Positions 19,803-29,171 of a stretch of 64,000 nucleotides of DNA are shown piece by piece. Origin of the DNA: Cohnella rhizosphaerae (GTDB lineage: Bacteria > Bacillota > Bacilli > Paenibacillales > Paenibacillaceae); the NCBI RefSeq assembly GCF_029525575.1, contig NZ_JAPDIA010000003.1, positions 186,001-250,000 on the forward strand. The letters are read 5' to 3'. Below the pieces are notes generated by a model. The model had not been told where the DNA came from. It saw nothing but the letters and a program-made list of their open reading frames with translations, and searched no databases. The position numbers and the translations under genes are program-made. Positions within the stretch are counted from its first letter, which is position 1, and each line of letters starts with the position of its first letter.

Positions 19803-20288
19803 CCGGAGCCGCCTGAAAAAATGCCTGAGCAAATCCGCGCATTCCTCTTGAAGGACGCCGGAGGTCCATTCGGCCCGATGATTGAAGCGCGCGTCCTGCA
19901 GCAGATCCATCAACGTGCCCACGCAGCCCGCCTTCGGATCGGGGGCGCCGTATACGACCCGCTCGACACGCGATTGAAGGATCGCGCCGGCGCACATCGG
20001 GCAGGGCTCGAGCGTCACGTACAGCGTGCAGCCCAGCAGGCGCCAGGCCTCCAGCGAGTCGCTGGCTTGCCGAATGGCGACCATCTCCGCATGGGATGTC
20101 GGATCCAGGCTCGTCTCCCGCAGGTTGTACCCGGCTCCTACGATGCGTCCCTCCTTGACGACGACCGCGCCGATCGGCACCTCGCCCAGCTTTTCCGCCA
20201 TCTCCGCCTGCTTGATCGCTTCCAGCATCCATCTCTCGTCTTCCGTCACGTACCGTGCGCTCCTCTCGCTCATCCCGCGAACATGCAT
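19791..20288 (-). CDS. tadA: tRNA-specific adenosine deaminase
   Basis: This enzyme converts the wobble adenosine A34 of tRNA-Arg(ACG) to inosine. The zinc site is complete: His and catalytic Glu in TSHAEM, and the two Cys in EPCPMCAGA. Length 165 residues is normal. ATG 20288 is the first start; ATG 20273 (MSERSARYVTED) is a good alternative because the product then begins like known TadA. No dnaX or SRP RNA neighbour, as found near tadA in Bacillus, is present. Confidence 0.95.
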   Translation of the reverse strand: MHVRGMSERSARYVTEDERWMLEAIKQAEMAEKLGEVPIGAVVVKEGRIVGAGYNLRETSLDPTSHAEMVAIRQASDSLEAWRLLGCTLYVTLEPCPMCAGAILQSRVERVVYGAPDPKAGCVGTLMDLLQDARFNHRAEWTSGVLQEECADLLRHFFRRLRSRK

Positions 20289-20315
20289 TCGTTGTTAACA
20301 TGGTGTGTATAGAAA

Positions 20316-20353
20316 TGTGGATAACTAAGCGCTTTTCCACAGAGTTATTCACA
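20316..20353. promoter_or_regulatory. Cluster of DnaA-box-like sequences
   Basis: TGTGGATAA at 20316-20324 is an exact inverted copy of the DnaA box TTATCCACA. TTTTCCACA (20333-20341) and TTATTCACA (20345-20353) each differ at one base. The cluster lies in the 202-bp gap between the divergent tadA and glucosaminidase genes, which otherwise shows no gene. Confidence 0.5.
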
Positions 20354-20490
20354 TGTTGTGCAAGGGTGTGGGTATAACTGATTTTTATTGTAACAGAGTG
20401 CAAAAGAAGTTCAAATTCGCCCCGAAACGCGAATATATATAGCCTGTAGACGAGCCGCCAAGGCGCGGAGCGGAAGAGGAGGCATGCGAA

Positions 20491-21336
20491 TTGGGAAAAA
20501 GGGGATGGACGGAACGGTTCCGGCAGGCGACCGATCTGACGCCGGCAGGCAAGACGCCGCTGCTTGGCGCAGCGCGCTGCACGGCCGACGAGATGCGCGG
20601 CTACGTCGCGCGGCGCAATCCCGAGGCGCCCGATCTGGCCGGGCGCTATCTGGCGGCGGGCGAGCGGTACGGCTTGCGCGGAGATCTGGCGTTCTGCCAC
20701 GCGGTGCACGAGACGAACGCTTGGCGCGGCAGGGGCGAGGAAGGCTTGGGCTGGACCGCGGCAGCGGCAGGACTGGCGGCGATGGGATGGGGCCGCGCCG
20801 GTCTTCAGGGGGACGAGATCGAGCAAGCGGTCGAGGCGCATATGATGAGGCTCGCGCGGTACGCTTTTCCCGAGCGGTTCGCTCAGGCGAAGGAGGCGGC
20901 GGACAGCGCTGCGGGGCGGCCGGCAGTCTATCGGAAATGGACCTATTGGGAGGACCTGGACGGCGTCATCCACCCGGCGCGCAGGGACGGGAGCGGTACG
21001 GTCGCGATCTGGCGGCGGATGCTGGAGTGGGCAGGCAAAGGAGGAGAGAGCCGAATGAACAGCAATGTCCATGGCATCGGCGATGCGGAAAAAAGAGCCG
21101 GAGGCGGCGCGCAGGATGAGCTTCGTACGGGCGGCAGCGCGGGGGACGGTACGGAGCTGCAATGGCTGCTCGCGCGCGGGTTGGTAAGCGAGCCCGCGCC
21201 GGCGGCAGGCCGGGCGGTGACCTGGGCGGAGCTCGCGGGCCTGCTGCGCAGATGGGAAGAGGGCGCGGGGCCGAAGCGATCGGAGCCCGGGGCGCCGGAG
21301 GCAGCGATTTTCAAGACGGAAGCGAAGTCGGACTGA
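20491..21336 (+). CDS. Glucosaminidase-domain protein (peptidoglycan hydrolase-like)
   Basis: A 281-residue protein. Residues 45-165 (AGRYLAAGERYGLRGDLAFCHAVHETNAWR) fit the catalytic region of the endo-beta-N-acetylglucosaminidase family, with Glu in HETNAW as the probable acid. There is no signal peptide, and the C-terminal third is low-complexity with a short conserved tail (LQWLLARGLVSEPAP). Start TTG follows a strong AGAGGAGG site. Without a secretion signal it may act in the mother cell or be exported by another route; phage-lysin ancestry is possible. Confidence 0.72.
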   Translation: MGKRGWTERFRQATDLTPAGKTPLLGAARCTADEMRGYVARRNPEAPDLAGRYLAAGERYGLRGDLAFCHAVHETNAWRGRGEEGLGWTAAAAGLAAMGWGRAGLQGDEIEQAVEAHMMRLARYAFPERFAQAKEAADSAAGRPAVYRKWTYWEDLDGVIHPARRDGSGTVAIWRRMLEWAGKGGESRMNSNVHGIGDAEKRAGGGAQDELRTGGSAGDGTELQWLLARGLVSEPAPAAGRAVTWAELAGLLRRWEEGAGPKRSEPGAPEAAIFKTEAKSD

Positions 21337-21416
21337 GCGCTTGGAGGCGCCTTCGACCGGGGAGGACGCCATCGCCCGCTCAACAAGCGGCGGATGGCGC
21401 TCTCCGCATACATAAA

Positions 21417-21453
21417 AATCCCCTTCCGTCCGAAGACTGAAGGGGATTCGCGC
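21417..21453 (-). terminator. Intrinsic terminator of motAB
   Basis: A 10-bp perfect stem (AATCCCCTTC/GAAGGGGATT) at 21417-21448 is followed on the minus strand by a T run. It begins right after the motB stop codon. A second hairpin at about 21366-21401 lies on the plus-strand side. Confidence 0.8.
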
Positions 21454-21455
21454 AT

Positions 21456-22316
21456 TTAATTGACGTTGATGGCGGAGGCTTCGTGGGCGATCGCGTCCAG
21501 CTGCATGCTCTCCGTCGTATTGTCGGTGTACTTGCGGAGAATCGAGACTTCGACGCGGCGATTTTTGGATCGGCCGGCATCGGTGTCGTTCGAGTCGAGC
21601 GGCCGGTATTCGCCGTAGCCGATCGCGCTGAATTTGCGCGGGTCGAACGCTTGATTCTCCAGCAGAATCTTCATGAAGTTGATCGCGCGCTTGGAGCTCA
21701 GCTCCCAGTTGGAGGCGAACTCGTACGTGTTGATCGGCTGGTTGTCCGTATGGCCCGAGACGATGATCTCGTAGTCGGGATAGGTCTTGAGCATGTTGCC
21801 GATCGCGACGGCCAGCTTGCGGGCTTCGGGCTTCACGTCGGCGGTGCCGGACGGGAAGAGGGCGTTGTCCCGGATCGTGATCATGAGCTGGGACTGGTTC
21901 AGGTTCGTCTCGAGCTGGCTCGACAGGCCGCCCTTCTTGATGTACTGGTCGAGCTGCTTTTTCAGCTTCTCCAGATTCTCCTGCTCCTGCTTGGCGAGCG
22001 TCTGGCGGCTGCTCTGCTCGGTGCGGGTGAGCGCCTCTTGATTCTTGTTCGTATCGGCGCGCGCCTCGCGCTGCCGCTTGCCCAGATCGTCCGTCTCGCT
22101 CTCGATGGCGGCGGACTTGTCCAGGATGCTGATGCCGGAGGAGAAGGCGGACTTGAACGCCTCGCTAAGCTCCTCGAGCTTCGATACGTTGACCGAGCTC
22201 GCCGCGTACAGCACGATGAACAGGGCGAGCAGCAGCGTCATGAGGTCGGAGTAGGGAAGGAGCCAGGATTCGTCCGCGTGCTCCTCGTGTTCTTCATGCC
22301 GATGCTTTTTGCTCAC
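21456..22316 (-). CDS. motB: Flagellar motor stator protein MotB
   Basis: A 286-residue stator subunit. It has one N-terminal helix with the proton-channel Asp (YSDLMTLLLALFIVLYAASS), a coiled, charged plug/linker region rich in Gln and Lys (about 60-150) and an OmpA-like peptidoglycan-binding domain (ISGHTDNQPIN-like IVSGHTDNQPIN, SSKRAINFM, NRRVEVSIL). Its start overlaps the motA stop by 23 bp. The Asp suggests proton-driven rather than sodium-driven rotation only in part, as both types share it. Confidence 0.96.
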   Translation of the reverse strand: MSKKHRHEEHEEHADESWLLPYSDLMTLLLALFIVLYAASSVNVSKLEELSEAFKSAFSSGISILDKSAAIESETDDLGKRQREARADTNKNQEALTRTEQSSRQTLAKQEQENLEKLKKQLDQYIKKGGLSSQLETNLNQSQLMITIRDNALFPSGTADVKPEARKLAVAIGNMLKTYPDYEIIVSGHTDNQPINTYEFASNWELSSKRAINFMKILLENQAFDPRKFSAIGYGEYRPLDSNDTDAGRSKNRRVEVSILRKYTDNTTESMQLDAIAHEASAINVN

Positions 22317-23103
22317 GGTCTGAATCCTCCTTCTCGGCCATCTCCTTGCGCTCGGTCGGCGTCAGGAAGACGGACAGCTTCTGCTGGATCGCCGTCGTCG
22401 ATACGCCGGACTGGATGGAGAGCAGGCCTTCGACCATCATCAGCTTCAGCTGCACTTCGCGTTTGGACATGCGCTTGAGCTTGTTGGCGATCGGATGCCA
22501 GAGGACGTAACCGGTGAAAATACCGAGCACGGTCGCGACGAACGCGCCGGCGACGGCATGGGCGAGCTCGCCCATGTCTTCAAGGTGGCCGAGCGCGGCG
22601 ATCAGGCCGACGACGGCGCCGAGTACGCCGAGCGTCGGCGCGTACATGCCCGCCTGGGAGAAGATCAGGGCGCCGGATTTGTGCCGATCCTCGGTCGCGG
22701 AGATGTCCTCGAGCAGCACGTCATGCACGAAGTCCTGATCGTTGCCGTCGATGATCATGCGCATGCCGCTTTTCAGAAAGGGATCTTCGATCTCTTCGAC
22801 GCGGGCTTCCAGCGCAAGGAGGCCTTCGCGGCGGGTGATCGAAGCCCATTCGACGAACATGCCGACGACTTCCTGGCGGGAGAGCAGCTTCGGCTCGTTG
22901 AAGATGAGCTTGAACAGCTTAGGGACCTTCGCGAGGTCGCGCATCGGGAAAGCCATGCAGACGGAAGCGATCGTGCCTGCGACGATAATGACGTACGCGG
23001 CCGGATTGCTGATCAGCGAGCCCAGCGGCGCGCCTTTCAGGATCATGCCGATGATCAATGAGGCGAAGCCAAGCAAGAGTCCGATTACTGTTGAGTTTTT
23101 CAT
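22294..23103 (-). CDS. motA: Flagellar motor stator protein MotA
   Basis: A 269-residue four-helix stator protein. Helices lie near 4-24, 30-50, 145-170 and 178-200 (YAPTLGVLGAVVGLIAALGHL; VAGAFVATVLGIFTGYVLWHPIANKLK). The conserved Pro residues and the cytoplasmic charged loop that contacts FliG are present. ATG 23103 is taken; an in-frame GTG four codons upstream is possible. It is the first gene of a two-gene motAB operon. Confidence 0.96.
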   Translation of the reverse strand: MKNSTVIGLLLGFASLIIGMILKGAPLGSLISNPAAYVIIVAGTIASVCMAFPMRDLAKVPKLFKLIFNEPKLLSRQEVVGMFVEWASITRREGLLALEARVEEIEDPFLKSGMRMIIDGNDQDFVHDVLLEDISATEDRHKSGALIFSQAGMYAPTLGVLGAVVGLIAALGHLEDMGELAHAVAGAFVATVLGIFTGYVLWHPIANKLKRMSKREVQLKLMMVEGLLSIQSGVSTTAIQQKLSVFLTPTERKEMAEKEDSDREQKASA

Positions 23104-23316
23104 TATGGTTCGCACCCCGAATGTTCTATAAGATTCTAGTCAAAGCGGAAGAGGGCCCTTCCAGCGACACGGTAATAGGTTTATCGACATTTTCCAGTTA
23201 AACTGTTAGAGGATACGAAATGTTTTTGTGAAGAAAAAGTGCGCCGGCGAGACGGCTTGCAACCGGTAGCGCCTTCATCCGTAGTAGAGGAAAACAGGCA
23301 AAGGAGGCAGATCAAG

Positions 23317-23650
23317 TTGAATTGTCCGATTTGCGAGGGTTCGCGCATGCGCGAGGTGGAGAAAAACGGGATTCTGATCGACGTGTGTCCGAGCTGCAAG
23401 GGCGTCTGGCTGGACCGCGGAGAGCTGGACAAGCTGATGAACGACGTGCGCGAGGTGCGCGCGGAGTACAACGAATGGCATTACCGGGACGACGATGACG
23501 ACCGCAGGCGTTATGCGCAGCAAGCCGAATTACCCGCCGCAGCAGTCCTACGATTCGCACCAGCAGCCCTACGGCAAGCACAATAGCGATTATTATAAGA
23601 AGAAAAAGAAAAAGAGCGTGTTGGACGTTTTCGGCGATTTGTTCGACTAG
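23317..23650 (+). CDS. TFIIB-type zinc-ribbon protein, frameshifted
   Basis: A small protein of about 110 residues with two zinc knuckles (CPICEG and CPSCKGVWLDRGELDKL), the hallmark of the zf-TFIIB family of uncharacterised cytosolic proteins. It continues with an acidic patch (DDDDD), a Gln/Pro/Tyr-rich segment and a Lys-rich end KKKKKKSVLDVFGDLFD. The frame changes near 23520, where one base fewer joins RRYAQQ to PNYPPQQSYD. TTG 23317 is the start because AAAGGAGG lies 9 bp upstream. Confidence 0.8.
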
Positions 23651-23671
23651 CTCGACAGGGATACAGACAAG

Positions 23672-23706
23672 AACCCGCTGCATTGTGGATGCAACGGGTC
23701 TTTTTT
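23672..23706 (+). terminator. Intrinsic terminator after the zinc-ribbon gene
   Basis: ACCCGCTGCAT pairs with ATGCAACGGGT and is followed by CTTTTTT. It could also terminate the opposite acetyltransferase gene in part. Confidence 0.8.
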
Positions 23707-23716
23707 GTGGATGGAT

Positions 23717-23752
23717 TGTGGATAAGATCGGGATAAACAGCGGTTATCCACC
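23717..23752. promoter_or_regulatory. Second pair of DnaA-box-like sequences
   Basis: TGTGGATAA at 23717-23725 is an exact inverted DnaA box, and TTATCCACC at 23744-23752 differs at the last base only. They flank the 3' end of the acetyltransferase gene. Confidence 0.4.
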
Positions 23753-24223
23753 GAAAACCATGCAATAGACTTCGACTTCGCCGTGCGCCGCCTGACGCGA
23801 ATAGCGGTCGGCGACCTTGAAGCCCGCCTTTTCGTAAGCACGGATCGCCCGCGCGTTCCAGGTCTCGACTTCCAGGTCGATCTGCGCGCCGGGATACCGC
23901 GAGCCGGCCTCCAGGGCGATCGCGCGGGCAAAGGCGGCGCCGCTGCCGCGTCCGCACCGGTCCGGACGCATGCCCATCCCGAGGCGCACGACGCCCTCCA
24001 TCGGAAAAAATTGCGCGTAACCCACGAGCGCGCTGTGCTCGTCGCATACCGACACGTACTGCCGCCTGCGGATCTCCGCATCTCCGAATTCCTTGCCGTC
24101 GCGCGTCATCGCCCGCCAGGACGGCCAGCGGAACTGCTCGTAAGGCGCCGGGTAGCGCCATTCGCACACGGCTGCGGCGTCCGACTCGGACATCGGCCAG
24201 ATATGGAATTGTGGCTTGCTCAT
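23744..24223 (-). CDS. GNAT-family N-acetyltransferase
   Basis: A 159-residue cytosolic acetyltransferase. The acetyl-CoA loop is seen as GMGMRPDRCGRGSGAAFARAI, followed by the family tail VETWNARAIRAYEKAGFKVADRY. The fold resembles RimI/RimJ-type enzymes, but the acceptor cannot be told from the sequence. It stands alone between a terminator and a divergent transporter gene. Confidence 0.9.
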   Translation of the reverse strand: MSKPQFHIWPMSESDAAAVCEWRYPAPYEQFRWPSWRAMTRDGKEFGDAEIRRRQYVSVCDEHSALVGYAQFFPMEGVVRLGMGMRPDRCGRGSGAAFARAIALEAGSRYPGAQIDLEVETWNARAIRAYEKAGFKVADRYSRQAAHGEVEVYCMVFGG

Positions 24224-24445
24224 CGGGCGGGCCCCCTAGCTGTCTGAACGTTGTCCGTGATGCTCTCCGGTATCTATTATATAGTGAGATATCCCGCCGG
24301 GACAGGGTTGGAAGACGCATCGGGGCCTGAATCGGCGACAGGAACAGCCAAATGCGCCATGACCTTCGCGCTGCGCCCGTGCTATGATGAAGGAACTTGA
24401 CGGAAAGCTCCCGCCGGACGGCGGGGCGGAAGGAGTTCGCTTTAC

Positions 24446-25661
24446 ATGGTTCGGCTTATTTGGTTGGGATGTCTGGCCTATCTGACGGTCGGTCTCGGAC
24501 AGCTCGTGGTCGGCGCGGTGATGGAGCCGATGGTCGGCGCCTACGGCGTGCAGTACGGGGACGGCGGACAGCTTATTATGAATCAATTTCTCGGGGGGCC
24601 TCGGCGGGACGCTTCTGGCGCCCTGGCTGATGCGGCTGCTGGGCAGGCGCGCGCTGCTGCTCGGCGCGATGTCGCTGATGGCCGCCGCCGAGATCGTATA
24701 TACGCAGGCGCCGCCCTGGGGCGCGATGCTCGTCCTGGGTCCGGTCGCCGGCTTCGGGTTCGGCATCACGGAGACGGTCGTCGGCTCGTTCATCATCGGC
24801 TCCGCGGGCGAGAAGGGCAACGTGGCGATGAGCCGCGTGGAGATGTCCTTCGGCTTGGGCGCGCTGTTGATGCCGCTCGTCGGGGCGCTGCTCATCGACA
24901 TCGACCGATGGCGCCTGGCGTTCGGCGTCGTCGGCGTTCTGGCCGCGATCACCGTCGCGTTGTGGGCGGCGTTCTGGCCGACGGTTCTGAACGTCGCGCC
25001 GGCGGTTGCCGCGCAGGTCGATGCGCATGGGAAAAAGGGGCAGGCATCCGTGCGCCTGCCGCTGCTCGGCACGGGACCTGCGCGCCCGGTGCTGATCGCA
25101 TGCACCGCGTTCTTTTTCCTCTACGTCGGCTTCGAGATGAGCTACGCGCACTACCTGCCGACGCTGCTCGTACAGGAAGGCGGCATCACGGAAGCGACGG
25201 CGGCGCTGTCGCTTGGCGTGTATTGGGGCGCCATGACGCTCGGGCGGCTGTTCGCGGGGCAGCTGGCCGACCGGATCGGCAGCACGTCGTATCTGCTGTC
25301 GATGTGCGGAATCACGGCTTTTGCTTTTGCGCTGATGGGCCTCTTCGGCGGCCCGGCCCCGATGTTCGTGCTGGCGGCCGTCGCGGGTCTGGCGATGAGC
25401 GGCATGTTCGCGATCGCGCTCGTCTTCGCGAACCGCTTCGCCCCGGGCATGACCGAACGCACGACGAGCCTCCTGCTGGCGTGCGGCCTGTTCGGCGGCG
25501 CCGTGCTGCCGAAGCTCGTCGGCTGGAGCCTGGACGCGCTGGGCGACGACGAGACGCGGTGGCTGCTGGCCGGCTTCGCGGTGCTGCTGCTCGCGGTCGC
25601 CGCCGTCGCTTCGGCGGCGAGCCGTAAGGCGGCGCGCGCGGCGGCGAAGCTGGCGGCGTAG
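24446..25661 (+). CDS. MFS transporter, frameshifted
   Basis: A 12-helix major-facilitator permease of about 404 residues. It begins MVRLIWLGCLAYLTVGLGQL and has the inter-helix loop LLGRRALLLGAM. The frame breaks at G run 24593-24598; five G gives QFLGGLGGTLLAPWLMRLLG, the expected second helix. The second half has GRLFAGQLADRIGS, the repeated MFS loop. GGAAGGAG precedes the ATG. Substrate unknown; the family layout is like FucP/drug efflux relatives. Confidence 0.88.
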
Positions 25662-25674
25662 ACCGCGGCGTTGC

Positions 25675-25866
25675 GCTATCGTGCAAAAGTGCGTCATCCA
25701 AGGCTGGTATGGCGGATGGGGGGGCTAGCTATCGCGCAAAAGTGCGCTGTAGCGTGTCCTTTTACCCGAGAAGCCGGGTGTTTTGGGTAATAATCGTGCA
25801 CTTTTGCGCGGTAGGCAGAAGCGACGGACGGACGCGGCGCTCGATCGTGCACTTTTGCGCGATAGC
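25675..25866. repeat. Paired inverted repeats (REP-like)
   Basis: GCTATCG-GCAAAAGTGCG occurs directly at 25675-25693 and 25728-25747 and inverted at about 25793-25815 and 25843-25866. The two direct and two inverted copies could fold into a long cruciform or hairpin between the MFS and sulfurtransferase genes. The rest of this 288-bp gap shows no gene. Confidence 0.75.
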
Positions 25867-25949
25867 CTGATGCAGGCCCGCCCTTCCGGCGGTGCAGCCC
25901 GATCCGGTATAATGCCTGTATAACCTTATCTGAAAGAAGGCGTTGTTCC

Positions 25950-26816
25950 TTGAATCATATCGTATCGCTCAAGTGGCTGCTGGCCCGTCTCTACGAATCG
26001 GATCTCGTCATCGTCGACTGCCGCTTCCAGATGGGCAAAGGCCAGGAGAACGCGGGCCGAGAGGCTTACGAAGCAGCCCACATCCCGGGCGCCGTCTATC
26101 TCGATCTTGAAAAGGATCTGTCCGCCCCGGTCGAGCCTGACGGTCACGGCGGACGCCACCCGCTGCCGGACGCCGCGCAGCTCACCGGCACGTTCAGCCG
26201 CGCCGGCATCGGCAACGCATCGCGTGTCGTCGCCTACGACGACCAAGGCGGCGCCATGGCTTCGCGGCTGTGGTGGCTGCTGAAGTATCTCGGGCACGAC
26301 CAGGTGTACGTGCTGGACCAAGGCTTCACCGCCTGGCGCGAGGCCGGGTATCCGGTAAACGCGGAGCAGCAGGTGCGCATCCCGGCGCCGTTCCTGGCCG
26401 AAGTCCGGCACAGCATGCTCGCCGAAGTCGACGACGTGCGCGAGCTGCTCGGCACCGACAAGGCAACCCTCATCGACTCGCGTGAGCCCGCGCGCTACCG
26501 CGGCGAAGTCGAGCCGCTCGACAAGGCCGCCGGGCATATCCCGGGCGCGATCAACCGCTTCTGGAAGGACGCGCTGAACGAGCAGGGCGGCTGGCGCGAC
26601 GAGACCGCGCAGGCCGCGCGCTTCGAGGGACTGGCCAAGGACGCGCCGCTCATCGTGTATTGCGGCTCGGGCGTTACGGCTACGCCGAACGTGCTCGCGC
26701 TGCAGGAGGCCGGGTATACGAATGTGAGGTTGTATGCTGGGAGCTGGAGCGATTGGATTTCGTATGAGGAAAATCTGGTTGCGGTGGGGGACGAGGAAGG
26801 ACAGAAAGACGAGTAG
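25950..26816 (+). CDS. Two-domain sulfurtransferase (rhodanese / 3-mercaptopyruvate type)
   Basis: A 288-residue cytosolic sulfurtransferase. Domain 1 (VIVDCRFQMGKG, HIPGAVYLDLEKDLS, GGRHPLP) is the inactive half and domain 2 has the active loop YCGSGVTAT with catalytic Cys. The CGSGVTA loop is the form common to thiosulfate/3-mercaptopyruvate enzymes of this group. The C-terminus SWSDWISYEENLVAVGDEEG matters here: a divergent version of it is found 3.2 kb downstream beyond the AIPR island. Start TTG follows AAAGAAGG. Confidence 0.92.
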   Translation: MNHIVSLKWLLARLYESDLVIVDCRFQMGKGQENAGREAYEAAHIPGAVYLDLEKDLSAPVEPDGHGGRHPLPDAAQLTGTFSRAGIGNASRVVAYDDQGGAMASRLWWLLKYLGHDQVYVLDQGFTAWREAGYPVNAEQQVRIPAPFLAEVRHSMLAEVDDVRELLGTDKATLIDSREPARYRGEVEPLDKAAGHIPGAINRFWKDALNEQGGWRDETAQAARFEGLAKDAPLIVYCGSGVTATPNVLALQEAGYTNVRLYAGSWSDWISYEENLVAVGDEEGQKDE

Positions 26817-26833
26817 CAGTTTTGAGGTTGAGT

Positions 26834-26875
26834 ACATCGCCAGGTGGCTTGCATGCCCAGGCGGTGTATTTTTTT
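26834..26875 (+). terminator. Intrinsic terminator after the sulfurtransferase gene
   Basis: ACATCGCC pairs with GGCGGTGT (one G-T) around an inner stem-loop and is followed by seven T. A very similar hairpin follows the TIM-barrel gene at about 62242. Confidence 0.8.
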
Positions 26876-27186
26876 ATGGCTAGAAGTCTACACGGAGTCA
26901 ACACGCGACGGCTCGAGTTTACGTTCGTATGCCCAAGAAGCACCTCTGTCGGCAACTTCTTAACTTTATTTGAGTCAACAATTTAAAAAAATGACAGTTA
27001 GTATCAACGAAAATTCAACATAGTAACCCACAACTTTCTCCCTATGATGAGTTAGCCGCAACCGAGTGCTGACGTTAAAACATACAACTTTTGTTATATA
27101 GAGCTGGAGGATAATTATTACAATAGTCCTAAATTCATGTTACTATTAAGAACAAGCTGAAAAACAATGTTTGGAGGGTTATATCA
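26876..27186. other. AT-rich gene-free leader of the AIPR island
   Basis: GC content falls sharply at about 26960. No open frame of note is present. The final part, TTTGGAGGGTTATATCA, is the ribosome site for the AIPR gene. A promoter is likely but no clear -35/-10 pair was settled. Confidence 0.5.
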
Positions 27187-29171
27187 ATGAATCAAATAAT
27201 TAAAAGTTTTTTAGATACTCACATAAAAGAGTACGGGATTGAATCTCTACACCCGAATATAGCCTTTGAGCATTTCTGTAATAGGCTAATTGTGAATAAG
27301 TATGTTGTGGAAAGATTCTCACCAGATGATATCATGACGGTTGAAGGGGGAGGTTGGGTTAGATGGAATTGCGATAATTGTTAATGATATGTTAGTTATT
27401 AATGAGGATACGTTAAATGAAGCGTTAAATATCTCTGCAAAGGTAGAAGTTAAGTTTGTTTTTCTTCAAGCAAAAACTAGCGATAGATTTGATGGCGATG
27501 AAATGGGAACTTTCTTTTATGGAGTTAAGAGTTTCTTTTTTACCAACGGAACAGAGGCCAAAAACAAACGTTAAAATTGAAGAACTAATAAAACTTAAAG
27601 ACTTGGTATATACAAGAAGTATCGATTTTTCGTCAAAACCAGAACTGCATCTATTCTATATAAGTTGTGGAAAGTGGAGTAATGAAACAAACCTAAATGA
27701 TAGGGTAAAGGTAGAGTGTGATTACTTCAGGTCAACGCAAGATTTTGAAAGAGTTAATTTTTTTCCCTATGATAATGACAACATTATAATTACATATAAG
27801 GAATTAAAGAAGAAAATAAGCAAGAAAATTATTATGGAAAAGAAATTTACCTTTCCTCCTATGGTTAACATAAAGCAAGCTTACGGAGGCCTTGTAAAAT
27901 GCAAGGACTTTGTTAATATACTGCAAGATAACGAGGGGAATATGTTACGGAACATTTTTGAGGATAACGTGAGAGACTTTCAAGGCTATAATCCAGTAAA
28001 CACTGAGATTCAAAAGACAATAAACAATTCAAATGAGCAAAAATGGTTTTCCGTACTGAATAACGGGTTAACAATTATCGCAAAAAGGATTGATCCAACA
28101 GGAGATGAAGTCGAAATATTCGACTATCAAATAGTTAACGGTTGTCAAACAAGTTATGTATTGTATGAGAATAAAGATAAGCTAAATGAAGACATGTATC
28201 TATTTATAAAATTAATTGAAGTTGAGAATCAAGAAGTGCTAGATAGAATTGTATATACAACAAATAGACAAACAGAAGTTAAATCAGAGGCATTTGCTTC
28301 AACGAAACCATTCCATAAGAATTTGGAGGACTATTATAACTCTATAGAACCAGAGTTTCGACTTTATTATGAAAGAAGATCGAAACAATATGATTTGGTG
28401 GACAGTGTTAATAAAAACAATGTAGTTACACTTTCTTCACAGATAAATTCTTATATTTCTATGTTCCTAAATTCCCCGCATAGCACACATAGATATTACG
28501 GAGAATTACTACGGAATTACGACAGACAGTTATTTGTTGAGGGTAGTTTGTATGAGCCTTACTACGTGTCCGCATATATGCATTATTTCGTAAACAACTC
28601 TATTAAAACTGGAAAGATTCAAAAATCTAAGTATCATCAGTTTAAATATCATTTAGTCTGTGCTATAAAAGCACTATTAGTTGGGAAAGAGATATTACCA
28701 CCGAACAGTCGCGCTTTAAAGAAGCAGTGCGAGGTTATTTTTAAAGAAATTAGAAATAATAAATTCGATACCGTACTCTCTGTTGCAACTTCTTGTTTAG
28801 ACGAGGCTATAAATCGAAGTACTAATGTATCTAAAGAGAATTTGCATCGTAGTAAAGATCTTACACAAACATTGCTAGATGTAGTGTCAGAGTACTCACA
28901 TGCTATGAACAATACTTCTTATCTTAAAAGTGGGGATATAGTTTCTTGTGTAGTTAAAAATATTGAAGATTACTATTTTCTGGTTGATATTAAAACTGAC
29001 GATGTAAGGAATAGTGGTTCAGTCCATATATCTAGAATCGCGGATCGGTACATAAGGGAGATTCGTGATGAGGTAGGTGTCGCGCAAATCATTCAAGCAA
29101 AAATAATAAATGATGATTATTATGAGAACTGGTATGGATGGAAATTATCAATGGTCTTGGGTAAAGAGTGA
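27187..29171 (+). CDS. AIPR-family protein with C-terminal S1-like domain, two frameshifts
   Basis: About 660 residues when joined. The centre contains NNGLTIIAKR, DYQIVNGCQTSYVL and TTNRQTEVKSEAF, the core of the AIPR family (named after abortive-infection phage-resistance proteins). The last 75 residues (SGDIVSCVVKNIEDYYFLVDI, GSVHISRIADRYIREI) resemble an S1/OB RNA-binding fold. Breaks occur at G run 27346-27350 and T run 27536-27541; one base fewer at each joins MTVEGEVGLDGIAIIVND and VKSFFLPTEQRPK. Codon use is AT-rich (about 35 percent GC) in a 60 percent GC region, a sign of transfer. There is no partner gene. A role in phage defence is inferred from the family name and context only. 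Confidence 0.85.

Noticed and set aside
20316..20353. Chromosomal replication origin
   Set aside because: No dnaA, dnaN or other origin genes are near; only a small cluster of boxes is present.
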